From Bin107 sp965221655 (GTDB lineage: Bacteria; UBA8248): a stretch of DNA of 64,000 nt. The position numbers and the translations under genes were made by a program. This document shows positions 1 to 7,209 of the stretch, piece by piece. The notes under the pieces were generated by a model that was not told the DNA's origin, searched no databases, and saw only the letters and a list, made by a program, of their open reading frames with translations. The stretch lies in NCBI GenBank assembly GCA_965221655.1, contig OZ244906.1:1302001-1366000 (forward strand), written 5' to 3'. Each line of letters begins with the position of its first letter. The stretch's first letter is position 1.

Positions 1-384
1 TACCCGCATGAATTATCAGGTGGAATGCGCCAGCGCGTGAACATCATTCGGACCCTGGTATGCAACCCGCGCGTCATCCTGATGGACGAACCCTTCGGTC
101 CCCTGGACGCCCAGACCCGCCTGACGCTGCAGAATCAGTTGTTGGAACTTTGGCGAGAGGAACGCAAGACCATTGTTTTCATCACGCACGACCTGACCGA
201 AGCCATCACGCTGGCCGACCGGGTGGTCGTGATGACGGGCCGGCCCGGAACCATCAAGAGCGTCACCCCCGTGACGATCCCCCGGCCGCGCGACGTCTAC
301 CATATCCACGACTCCCAGGACTACCGCGAGATTTACGACAAGCTCTGGGAAGAGCTCCGAGACGAAGTGGCAAAGGTGATGTGA
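1..384 (+). CDS. ABC transporter ATP-binding protein, C-terminal part
   Basis: This is the C-terminal half of an ABC ATPase whose start lies before the window. The reading frame is open from base 1 and begins inside the ABC signature (LSGGMRQR). Walker B follows (VILMDEPFGPLDAQTR), then the H-loop histidine (FITHDLTEAI). The tail resembles SsuB/TauB/NrtD-type ATPases, which energise uptake of sulfonates, taurine, nitrate or similar small solutes at the inner membrane. The stop TGA shares its A with the ATG of the permease gene at 384, so the two are translationally coupled. The family is clear; the substrate cannot be told from sequence. A paralogous ATPase lies at 26892. Confidence 0.93.
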   Translation, partial: YPHELSGGMRQRVNIIRTLVCNPRVILMDEPFGPLDAQTRLTLQNQLLELWREERKTIVFITHDLTEAITLADRVVVMTGRPGTIKSVTPVTIPRPRDVYHIHDSQDYREIYDKLWEELRDEVAKVM

Positions 385-1289
385 TGCCCCAGTCAGACGA
401 CGTGAAATCCCACCCCCCGGAAGATCTCCTGCTTCCCCCTGAAGTGACGGGGCTGCGCCTGCTGTGGTGGCGGCTGCGAAACGCCGAGGAGCTCCGGTGG
501 GTGCGCGTGGCGGCCCTTCGCATTCTCTTCGGCGTGATCATGATCGTCGTGTGGGAAGCCGTTTCGGGCCGCTTGATCGACCACCGCACCATCAGCAGCC
601 CGAGCCTGCTCGTGACATCTTTTTTCGAGATCGCGGACCCGGCCAACCCGGATGGCTCCTTGTGGGTTCACTTTTTCTACACAGTGGAAAATACCTTCTG
701 GGGCTATCTCCTCGGCGCCCTGGTCGGCATCCTCTTCGGCTTCGTGCTGGCGGAAATCGACGTCGTGGCCCTGGTCATCGAGCCGTTCATCATGGCTTTC
801 AACGGGGTTCCGCGCATCGCGTATGCCCCCCTGTTCATCGCATGGTTTGGAATCGAGCGCCAACCGAAGATCATTCTGGTGATGACCATCGTGTTCTTCC
901 TGACTTTCGTGAGCACGTTTTCGGGCATTCGTGGGGTGAGCCGAGACCTGATCAACGTTGCGCGCGTTCTGGGCGGAAGAAAACTCGCCATTCTGCGCAA
1001 GATTGTCATTCCCTCCGCTTCTCCATGGATCTTCAACGGCCTGAAAATCAGCATCCCCTTCGGCATGGTGGGCGCGATTGTCGGTGAATACATTATCGCC
1101 GACAGGGGGCTCGGATATCTGCTGCAGCGCTACAACAACGAGTATTACACCACGGGCCTGATCCTGATCATTTTCCTCCTCATGCTCCTGGTCATCATGG
1201 TGAACCAGATTTTGAACTGGGCCGAAGGACGCGCCCTGCGTTGGCGACCTACGAGTCAGTTGGGGCAGGAAACCGTAATACCGAGTTAA
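384..1289 (+). CDS. ABC transporter permease (SsuC/TauC/NrtB type)
   Basis: This 301-residue integral inner-membrane permease belongs to the binding-protein-dependent transport family. The first ~60 residues are hydrophilic, then about six hydrophobic segments follow. The EAA-type cytoplasmic loop is visible near residues 185-215 (the VARVLGGRKLAILRKIVIPS region), where the permease contacts its ATPase. The ATG at 384 overlaps the stop of the ATPase gene, which fixes the start; longer in-frame extensions would run back through that gene. With the ATPase it forms an importer pore for an unknown small solute. No substrate-binding protein for this copy is inside the window, so it may lie upstream. 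Confidence 0.93.
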   Translation: MPQSDDVKSHPPEDLLLPPEVTGLRLLWWRLRNAEELRWVRVAALRILFGVIMIVVWEAVSGRLIDHRTISSPSLLVTSFFEIADPANPDGSLWVHFFYTVENTFWGYLLGALVGILFGFVLAEIDVVALVIEPFIMAFNGVPRIAYAPLFIAWFGIERQPKIILVMTIVFFLTFVSTFSGIRGVSRDLINVARVLGGRKLAILRKIVIPSASPWIFNGLKISIPFGMVGAIVGEYIIADRGLGYLLQRYNNEYYTTGLILIIFLLMLLVIMVNQILNWAEGRALRWRPTSQLGQETVIPS

Positions 1290-1333
1290 GCGGCGTCCCG
1301 GCCCGTTTGCAGGTCGAAGGAGGAATAGAGCCG

Positions 1334-1753
1334 ATGCCACCCGTTGTCGTACTCCAGCAGATTCGGGCTCCCATCGAGAAAGTCTTCGCGTTCGTCGGGA
1401 ACGTGGAAACGCATCCGCAGATCGCGCCATTCTCCCGGGAGGTGCGCATCACCTCTCCCGAAGGCCACAAGGGTGCGGGAACCCGCTTCCACCAAACCTT
1501 TCACGACAGGCCCGCGTGCGACTCGGTAATCACCGTCTGGGAGCCCCATTCGAAAATTGTCTGGCACAACTTCGTCGGTGGAAGCGACGAACCCGCCCAA
1601 ATCATCACCTACCGCTTCGAGCAAGACGGCGACGTCACCCACGTTCTGCACACCGTGGACAACAACGCCTATGAAGACCAAACCCTGCACCGGGGCGGAA
1701 CGGAAGAAAACATTCAGGAATTGGCGAACCTGAAAAACTTGGTGGAAAACTAA
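1334..1753 (+). CDS. SRPBCC (START-like) domain protein
   Basis: This 139-residue protein has the pattern of the SRPBCC/polyketide-cyclase fold, a small cavity-forming domain that binds hydrophobic ligands. The N-terminal strand and helix (QIRAPIEKVFAFVGNVETHP) are typical, followed by alternating beta strands with WEPHSKIVWHNF and a C-terminal amphipathic helix that closes the cavity. The start was placed at ATG 1334 because an AGGAGG-like ribosome site sits 7-12 nt upstream; the frame is open further back but without such a site. It lies 44 nt after the permease gene on the same strand, so co-transcription is likely. Ligand and role are unknown. Confidence 0.8.
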   Translation: MPPVVVLQQIRAPIEKVFAFVGNVETHPQIAPFSREVRITSPEGHKGAGTRFHQTFHDRPACDSVITVWEPHSKIVWHNFVGGSDEPAQIITYRFEQDGDVTHVLHTVDNNAYEDQTLHRGGTEENIQELANLKNLVEN

Positions 1754-2000
1754 AGATAAGAAGATGGCGTTGGCGTCGCGCCCCTCGCGCGCCTCGCCTC
1801 TTGTGGTTCCCGGGACCCTTCTTTTGTTTGTCGCGCTTCTCCCGGAAGATGCACTGCCCACCCGTGCCGGACTCCTCGAGAACGTGAAAACCTCCTGATT
1901 CTCCGGCCAAGAGCCGCCAGCCGAAATTTCTCTCGAAAACCACCGCTGGAAGCACCGAAAAATCCCTCCGATAAAATGGGGATGTATTCAAAAAGTACGA

Positions 2001-2050
2001 AACCCGGGAAAACCCGAGAAAACCCGGGAAAACCTGGGAAAACCCGAAAA
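2001..2050. repeat. Five-copy 10-bp tandem repeat (AACCCGGGAA type)
   Basis: Five exact-length 10-bp units follow one another: AACCCGGGAA, AACCCGAGAA, AACCCGGGAA, AACCTGGGAA, AACCCGAAAA. The period equals one helical turn. The same unit family recurs in opposite orientation at 16472-16526, upstream of a VOC gene. Both copies are intergenic. Function is unknown; a dispersed structural or protein-binding repeat is possible. Confidence 0.85.
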
Positions 2051-2249
2051 CTTTCGGCGTGTTTTTCGGGGGGCGACATGCCGCATAAGGGCGCGTGCGG
2101 ACGCCGTTTTCCGGTGTGCCGTCCCGGCGCAGGCTCGTGTGGCGCACAGAGTACGGGCGTCGTTCTCCGCTGCCTCAGGCGAGCCGCCCGCCCCCGAAGC
2201 GAGGGGGACGCAACCCCCGCCAGGCGTGCGCGGGAAGCTTTTAGGGCGT

Positions 2250-2293
2250 TTGTCCACAAAAATCCACAATATCTGGGGATAAACTGTGGGGAA
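2250..2293. promoter_or_regulatory. Cluster of DnaA-box-like sites upstream of nrdJ
   Basis: Four 9-mers resemble the DnaA box TTATCCACA within 44 bp: TTGTCCACA at 2250-2258 (8/9), AAATCCACA at 2260-2268 (7/9), TGGGGATAA at 2274-2282 (8/9 on the minus strand) and TGTGGGGAA at 2285-2293 (7/9 on the minus strand). They sit 36-79 bp upstream of the -35 of the nrdJ promoter. DnaA is known to regulate nrdAB in E. coli, so replication-linked control of this reductase is a reasonable inference. No dnaA or dnaN is nearby, which makes an origin less likely. Confidence 0.5.
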
Positions 2294-2328
2294 AATCGCA
2301 TATTTCGTGCATATTTCCATTCAGGGGC

Positions 2329-2363
2329 TTGACAACGCGGGAGAGGCACACTATATTTGGTGG
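2329..2363 (+). promoter_or_regulatory. nrdJ promoter overlapped by an NrdR-like box
   Basis: TTGACA (2329-2334) and TATATT (2352-2357) are separated by exactly 17 bp, a near-consensus sigma70 promoter. The -10 lies inside ACACTATATTTGGTGG (2348-2363), which matches the published NrdR consensus acaCwAtATaTwGtgt at 13 of 16 positions. A weaker partial match lies at 2264-2279, 84 bp upstream centre to centre. NrdR represses ribonucleotide reductase genes when dATP is abundant, and a box over the -10 is its usual placement. Confidence 0.7.
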
Positions 2364-2432
2364 CATATGTGCATTACCTCATACTAAATATGTCTCTTTC
2401 GCGAGGCGCCTTTCTTCTGGAGGAAGTGGAGA

Positions 2433-5400
2433 GTGGAGGTTTCGAGGCGTTTCACGAGCGCGGAAAACGGGGCGTACGACGGCATCGAGTTCGCCTCGCG
2501 CACCTCGCGCATCGCCAATCCGGACGGTTCGGTCGTCTTCGAGGCGAAGGACATCGTGGTGCCGGAGCACTGGTCGCAGGTCGCCGTCGACATCCTGGCG
2601 CAGAAATACTTCCGCAAGGCGGGCGTCCCCGCCCACGCAAAAAAAATTCCCGAAGACGGCGTCCCCACCTGGCTCCAGCGTTCGGAGCCGGACACCGACA
2701 AACTCGAAACTTTGCCTGAGCCCGAACGATTCGGGGGCGAGCGCGACGCCCGCGACGTCTTCCACCGCATGGCGGGATGCTGGGCGTACTGGGGCTGGAA
2801 ACACGGTTACTTTCACGCTGAAGACGACGCCAGGGCGTTCTACGACGAGATGTTGTACATCCTGGCGAGCCAGATGGCGGCACCCAACTCACCGCAGTGG
2901 TTCAACACCGGCCTGCACTGGGCCTACGGTATTACTCGCCCCGCCCAAGGGCACTTCTATTGCGACCCCGCGACGGGGGATGTCCTGCGCTCCACCAACG
3001 CCTACGAGCGCCCACAACCCCATGCATGCTTTATTCAGTCGGTGGGGGACGACCTCGTCAACGAGGGCGGGATCATGGATTTGTGGACGCGCGAGGCGCG
3101 CATTTTCAAATACGGCTCGGGAACCGGAACGAATTTCTCGAGTCTGCGGGCGGAGGGGGAATCGCTTTCGGGAGGTGGAAAGAGTTCCGGCCTCATGAGT
3201 TTCCTCAAGATTGGGGACCGCGCCGCGGGCGCCATCAAGTCGGGCGGCACGACGCGACGCGCGGCGAAGATGGTAACCCTCGACATCGACCATCCCGACG
3301 TTGAGGAGTTCATCAACTGGAAGGTAAACGAGGAGCAGAAAGTAGCGTCCCTCGTGGCGGGCAGCAAGATGTGCAGCCGCCACATGAACGCTATCCTCGT
3401 CGCTTTCGCGGAGGGAAAACAAACAGGTCTGAACGGTGACTCGCACCAGCCCGACAAGAACCCTGCTCTCACTGCGGCCATACGCGCCGCCAAGTTCGCG
3501 GGCGTTCCAGACAACTACGTACTCCGCACCCTGCAACTCGCGCGCCAGGGCGTCACAGAAATCGGGTTCGAGGAGTTCGACACGCAGTGGGAGGGAGAAG
3601 CCTACGCCTCCGTATCCGGGCAGAACTCGAACAATTCGGTGCGCCTTTCGGACGATTTCATGCATGCCGTTGAGAACGATTCGGAGTGGAATCTGATTCG
3701 CCGCACCGACGGCGACGTTGCCGGCACCGTCGCCGCCAAGGAATTGTGGGATCAGATTGGATACGCAGCGTGGTGTTGCGCCGACCCCGGCCTGCAATTC
3801 GACACCACCATCAACGAGTGGCACACGTGCGTTGCCGACGGGCGGATCAACGGCTCGAACCCGTGCTCGGAATATATGTTCCTGGACGACACCGCGTGCA
3901 ACCTCGCCTCTATGAACCTCGTGAAATTCTTGGACATCGATAACAAGCGCTTTCAGATAGACGACTATCGTCACGTGATTCGCCTCTTGACGCTCGTACT
4001 GGAAATTTCGGTACTGATGGCCCAGTTCCCCAGCCGGGAAATTGCCAAGCGCTCCTATGAATACCGGACTCTGGGGCTCGGCTACGCCAATCTCGGCACC
4101 GTGCTTATGCTTCTCGGCATTTCCTACGACTCGCCCGAAGCCGAGGCGTGGTGCGGCGCCCTGACTTCCATCATGACTGGCTGTGCCTACGCTACCAGTG
4201 CCGAGATAGCGAAGGAGTTGGGTGCGTTCGTCAAGTACCGGGACAACCAGGAGCATATGTTGCGCGTCCTGAGAAACCATCGCCGCGCGGCCTATTCCGT
4301 GCCCGTGGCGGAATACGAGATGCTCTCCAAGGTCCCCCGGGGAATCGACCCAACTATTTGTCCCGATTACTTACTCAATGCGTCGCGCGCTGCGTGGGAC
4401 GACGCCCTATCCATCGGCTATCAGAACGGCTACCGCAACGCGCAGACCACCGTGATCGCCCCGACGGGCACCATAGGCTTGGTGATGGATTGCGATACGA
4501 CGGGCATCGAGCCGGACTTCGCACTGGTGAAGTTCAAGAAGCTGGCCGGCGGCGGCTACTTCAAGATCATCAACCAGTCGGTTCCCGTCGCCTTGCGGCA
4601 CATGGGTTACGACGAAGAAGAAGTACGCGAGATCGTCGCCTACTGCCGGGGACGAGGGACCCTCACGAACGCACCCCACGTCAACCCCGAATCCTTGTAC
4701 GAGAAGGGGTTCACAACCAAGGCGCTTGAAAAGGTAGAAGCCGCCTTGGAGGGTGCTTTCGAAATCCAGTTCGCTTTCAACAAGCACTCCCTGGGCGAGG
4801 ACTTCTGTCGGGAAAACCTGGGACTCGACGATTCACAAATCGCCGACTGGAGCCTGAATCTGCTCGAGGCGATCGGCTTCACCTCTGAGCAAATCAGGGA
4901 GGCGAACGATTTCGTCTGCGGCAAAATGACGCTCGAGGGCGCACCCCATCTCAAGGAAGAGCACTTGCCCGTCTTCGATTGCGCAAGCAAATGCGGGCGT
5001 GAGGGTATTCGCTTCATTAGCCCGATGGCTCATGTGCGCATGATGGCGGCGGCTCAGCCTTTCATATCGGGTGCCATCAGCAAGACCATCAACATGCCCG
5101 CCGAATCAACCATTAGAGATATCCAGGAGCTCTACCACGAATCATGGCGACGGATGACCAAGGCCATCGCCATCTACCGCGACGGCTCGAAGCTCAGCCA
5201 GCCACTCGCCGCACAAGCCGAAGCAGAGTTGTTCAGCGATGTCGAGGAAGAAAAACTTGAGGGGGAAAGTGCCCCCATGCGCGTCGCCCAGCAGATAGTG
5301 CGCCGGATCATCTATCAATCCAGAAGGCGCAAACTTCCCACTCGCCGCGGTGGATACACACAAAAAGCCGTTATCGGCGGGCACAAGGTATATTTGCGGA

Positions 5401-6008
5401 CCGGAGAATACGAAGACGGCACTATCGGCGAAATCTTCATCGATATGCACAAAGAAGGTGCGGCTTTCAGAAGCCTCATGAATTGCTTCGCCATCGCGAT
5501 TTCTCTGGGCCTTCAACACGGCGTGCCGCTGGATGAGTTCGTGGACGCCTTCGTCTTCACGCGCTTCGAACCAGGCGGAATGGTCGCGGGAAACCCCCAC
5601 ATAAAGATGAGTACCTCTATCATCGATTACATCTTCCGCGAGTTGGCCGTCTCCTACCTTGGACGCCACGACCTCGCCCAGGTCGTGCCAGAGGACCTGA
5701 GGAGCGACACCATCGGGCGACCGGAAGCAGAGATTCCAGAGTTCGACACAGAAGAAGAGGAAGAAATTCGCACCATAACCGGACCAGACACGAGTGCTCC
5801 GCGCAGCGATCGGGTGAGCCTCGACTATGGGGAACAGACCACAGACGCCCCGGCAAAAGCCGGCTTTGCCGTCGATTCACGCATAGAAGAAGCACGTGCT
5901 AAGGGATACGAAGGCGAAGCGTGTGGGGACTGCGGTTCGTTTACTTTGGTAAGAAACGGCACCTGTCTGAAGTGTGTGACGTGTGGCGCAACAAGCGGGT
6001 GCTCTTGA
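2433..6008 (+). CDS. nrdJ: Vitamin B12-dependent (class II) ribonucleotide reductase
   Basis: This 1191-residue class II reductase makes deoxyribonucleotides in the cytoplasm using adenosylcobalamin as radical source, so it works with or without oxygen. The NPCSE motif supplies the radical cysteine Cys478 and Glu480. Cys199 (HACFIQSV) and Cys489 (DDTACNL) are the likely redox pair. The C-terminus carries a zinc-ribbon-like CGDCG...CLKCVTCG segment and ends in GCS, as is common in long NrdJ proteins and used to re-reduce the active site. The start is GTG 2433, six bases after GGAGGAAG. It is a single gene behind its own promoter, with DnaA-like and NrdR-like sites upstream and strong hairpins downstream. 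Confidence 0.96.
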   Translation: MEVSRRFTSAENGAYDGIEFASRTSRIANPDGSVVFEAKDIVVPEHWSQVAVDILAQKYFRKAGVPAHAKKIPEDGVPTWLQRSEPDTDKLETLPEPERFGGERDARDVFHRMAGCWAYWGWKHGYFHAEDDARAFYDEMLYILASQMAAPNSPQWFNTGLHWAYGITRPAQGHFYCDPATGDVLRSTNAYERPQPHACFIQSVGDDLVNEGGIMDLWTREARIFKYGSGTGTNFSSLRAEGESLSGGGKSSGLMSFLKIGDRAAGAIKSGGTTRRAAKMVTLDIDHPDVEEFINWKVNEEQKVASLVAGSKMCSRHMNAILVAFAEGKQTGLNGDSHQPDKNPALTAAIRAAKFAGVPDNYVLRTLQLARQGVTEIGFEEFDTQWEGEAYASVSGQNSNNSVRLSDDFMHAVENDSEWNLIRRTDGDVAGTVAAKELWDQIGYAAWCCADPGLQFDTTINEWHTCVADGRINGSNPCSEYMFLDDTACNLASMNLVKFLDIDNKRFQIDDYRHVIRLLTLVLEISVLMAQFPSREIAKRSYEYRTLGLGYANLGTVLMLLGISYDSPEAEAWCGALTSIMTGCAYATSAEIAKELGAFVKYRDNQEHMLRVLRNHRRAAYSVPVAEYEMLSKVPRGIDPTICPDYLLNASRAAWDDALSIGYQNGYRNAQTTVIAPTGTIGLVMDCDTTGIEPDFALVKFKKLAGGGYFKIINQSVPVALRHMGYDEEEVREIVAYCRGRGTLTNAPHVNPESLYEKGFTTKALEKVEAALEGAFEIQFAFNKHSLGEDFCRENLGLDDSQIADWSLNLLEAIGFTSEQIREANDFVCGKMTLEGAPHLKEEHLPVFDCASKCGREGIRFISPMAHVRMMAAAQPFISGAISKTINMPAESTIRDIQELYHESWRRMTKAIAIYRDGSKLSQPLAAQAEAELFSDVEEEKLEGESAPMRVAQQIVRRIIYQSRRRKLPTRRGGYTQKAVIGGHKVYLRTGEYEDGTIGEIFIDMHKEGAAFRSLMNCFAIAISLGLQHGVPLDEFVDAFVFTRFEPGGMVAGNPHIKMSTSIIDYIFRELAVSYLGRHDLAQVVPEDLRSDTIGRPEAEIPEFDTEEEEEIRTITGPDTSAPRSDRVSLDYGEQTTDAPAKAGFAVDSRIEEARAKGYEGEACGDCGSFTLVRNGTCLKCVTCGATSGCS

Positions 6009-6057
6009 CCAAGAATTGCCTCGTCGCGGGGGAAACGGGCGGACTCTGCGGCGAGCC

Positions 6058-6100
6058 GAGAGCCGGGGAGAAATCCTCGGAGGATTTTTCCCCGGCTCTC
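6058..6100 (+). terminator. Hairpin downstream of nrdJ, copy 1
   Basis: A 19-bp stem (12 GC-rich pairs plus 7 inner pairs, one G-T wobble) closes a 5-nt loop TCGGA, 49 nt after the nrdJ stop. There is no clean T-run after the stem, so it is a very stable hairpin that may act as a terminator or mRNA-stabilising element, not a textbook intrinsic terminator. Confidence 0.5.
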
Positions 6101-6168
6101 ACCAAAGTGATTTTCTTGCAAGGAGGTTTTTCTGTCGCGGGGGAAACGGGCGGACTCTGCGGCAGACC

Positions 6169-6211
6169 GAGAGCCGGTGAAGACTCCTGGGAGGGGTCTT
6201 CACCGGCTCTC
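6169..6211 (+). terminator. Hairpin downstream of nrdJ, copy 2
   Basis: The second 19-bp stem with 5-nt loop TGGGA is followed by CCCTTTC instead of a T-run. It lies 12 nt before the -35 of the tRNA-Ala promoter and so separates the nrdJ and tRNA transcription units. Confidence 0.5.
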
Positions 6212-6222
6212 CCCTTTCGGGC

Positions 6223-6251
6223 TTGACACCCGAAGCTGATTCGCTTACCTT
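6223..6251 (+). promoter_or_regulatory. Promoter of the tRNA-Ala gene
   Basis: A perfect -35 TTGACA (6223-6228) is followed after 17 bp by TACCTT (6246-6251), a weak -10. Transcription would start about 8 nt before the mature tRNA 5' end at 6266. Confidence 0.6.
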
Positions 6252-6265
6252 CGACTTCCTTCTAT

Positions 6266-6341
6266 GGGGGTGTAGCTCAGTTGGGAGAGCGCGTGGATCG
6301 CACCCACGAGGTCAGGGGTTCGAATCCCCTCACCTCCACCA
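6266..6341 (+). tRNA. tRNA-Ala, anticodon CGC
   Basis: The sequence folds into a standard cloverleaf. The 7-bp acceptor stem GGGGGTG/CACCTCC contains the G3-U70 wobble that identifies alanine tRNAs. The D arm is GCTC/GAGC, and the anticodon stem CGTGG/CCACG closes the loop ATCGCAC with anticodon CGC at positions 34-36. The T arm is AGGGG TTCGAAT CCCCT, and discriminator A plus an encoded CCA end the gene. It reads GCG codons. Confidence 0.95.
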
Positions 6342-6519
6342 TCATTCCAAGTCCCGCCTCCTTCATCATCCGTATGCATTCTCGCTGCGATAGAACTGAA
6401 ACAACTGCCCTTGATATGCGAGATTCCCTACGGCTTAGCCGCACCACATCCACATATCGGTCGCTTCGCCCATGCTCACGGTCGTACGAACCTATGTAGC
6501 GCGAACCCCCACTGATAGG

Positions 6520-7185
6520 CTACGCCATGTCGTTCTCTTGAAATTCGATGCGCCCTCCCGGCGGCTCTACCACCAGGTGGAGAGCCTCGGCCAACCTTCC
6601 TGACAGATGCCACATACCGCAAATGAAGGTGAGCTCTACGATCTGGCGATTAGAAAAATATTTCTTCATCTCGTCGAACGCGAAATCATTATGCTTCGCT
6701 GTGAATTTCGATACCTCGTCCGCCCAGCGGATGACAGCCTTTTCCTTGTCGTCGAACAGATCGCTATCTTTCCAATCTTCGCCTTCAAGCAAGGCGATCT
6801 GTTCTTGGGTAAGTCCCAGAGCCCGACCGAGCTCCACGTTGTGTCCAATTCAGTTGTTACACTCGGTCAATATGGCCGTCTTGACAATAACGAGTTCCAT
6901 GAGGCGAATGTAATCGGCTTCGGTCTTCAAACGATTGGTACGGAGTTTTTGGTCGAGTAGCATCCACCCTTCTACAGTAGGGGGCGAATTACCCAGAAGC
7001 TGCAAGAAGCGTGGCACGGTGCCCCACATCCGCTTCGACCAAGCGAAGAGTGGAGCCAGCTCTTCTTCGAGTTCTGAGGGGATATTATCGGGGTTGACGA
7101 AAGGCAACCTTGGTGTTGGGCAAGCCATCATCTCGTCGGTCACACCGAGGCTGTTCGGCAGACTTGTCGTTTCGTCCATCGGCAT
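6520..7185 (-). CDS. Carboxymuconolactone decarboxylase/AhpD-like protein, probable selenoprotein
   Basis: Read through one in-frame TGA (6852-6850), this is a single 221-residue CMD/AhpD-like protein. Before the TGA the chain ends LVIVKTAILTECNN; after it the same frame continues IGHNVELGRALGLTQEQ. The family has a redox CxxC followed by a histidine at this place, so the TGA falls on the second cysteine: Cys109-Asn-Asn-Sec112, with His115. A bacterial SECIS-type hairpin with GGUC loop lies 13-33 nt after the TGA. ATG 7185 has GAGGAG six bases upstream. The gene follows the molybdenum hydroxylase by 24 nt on the same strand. Such proteins act as thiol peroxidase or reductase partners or small-molecule decarboxylases. 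The alternative is a nonsense-mutated pseudogene, but the frame is clean for 110 codons on each side. Confidence 0.8.
6817..6836 (-). promoter_or_regulatory. Candidate bacterial SECIS element
   Basis: On the minus strand the hairpin is TGGAGCTC-GGTC-GGGCTCTG: six inner pairs (one U-G), two outer wobble pairs and a four-base GGUC loop. The loop begins 22 nt after the TGA. The E. coli fdhF SECIS also presents a GGUC loop about 19 nt after its UGA, and SelB contacts the loop G and U bases. Spacing and loop both fit the known bacterial model. Confidence 0.7.
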
Positions 7186-7209
7186 GGGATTCTCCTCGAA
7201 AAGGTGAAC

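Larger units (their letters stand above)
1754..2328. other. Intergenic region without a convincing gene
   Basis: No open frame here has a ribosome site, recognisable motif or sensible composition. The stretch holds a 10-bp tandem repeat (2001-2050) and, near its right end, an AT-richer segment with DnaA-box-like sites (2250-2293). Both are listed separately. The remainder is GC-rich with no feature I recognise. Confidence 0.6.
6023..6211 (+). repeat. Two 78-nt direct repeats with covarying hairpins
   Basis: Copy 1 (6023-6100) and copy 2 (6134-6211) share a near-identical 5' half beginning GTCGCGGGGGAAACGGGC. Each ends in a 43-nt hairpin with a 19-bp stem and 5-nt loop. Where the two copies differ inside the stem, both arms change together and pairing is kept (for example GGGGA/TCCCC against GGTGA/TCACC). 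The copies are separated by 33 nt. The preserved pairing suggests the structure itself is selected or continually regenerated. Confidence 0.85.

Noticed and set aside
393..1430. Long antisense frames opposite real genes (here, and many in the dcw and fol regions)
   Set aside because: High GC content makes long open shadow frames common. They lack ribosome sites, show His/Arg/Gly-rich nonsense composition and lie opposite clearly conserved genes.
2001..2050. CRISPR array
   Set aside because: The units are 10 bp with no spacers, and no cas genes are present.
6850..6852. TGA read as a standard sense codon (alternative genetic code)
   Set aside because: Many other genes in the window end with TGA, including coupled ATGA overlaps, so TGA is a normal stop here.
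6850..7185. Two separate small genes, 6520-6837 and 6850-7185
   Set aside because: They are in the same frame, separated only by one TGA, and together make one CMD/AhpD-like protein. The second part has no start codon or ribosome site at the right place.
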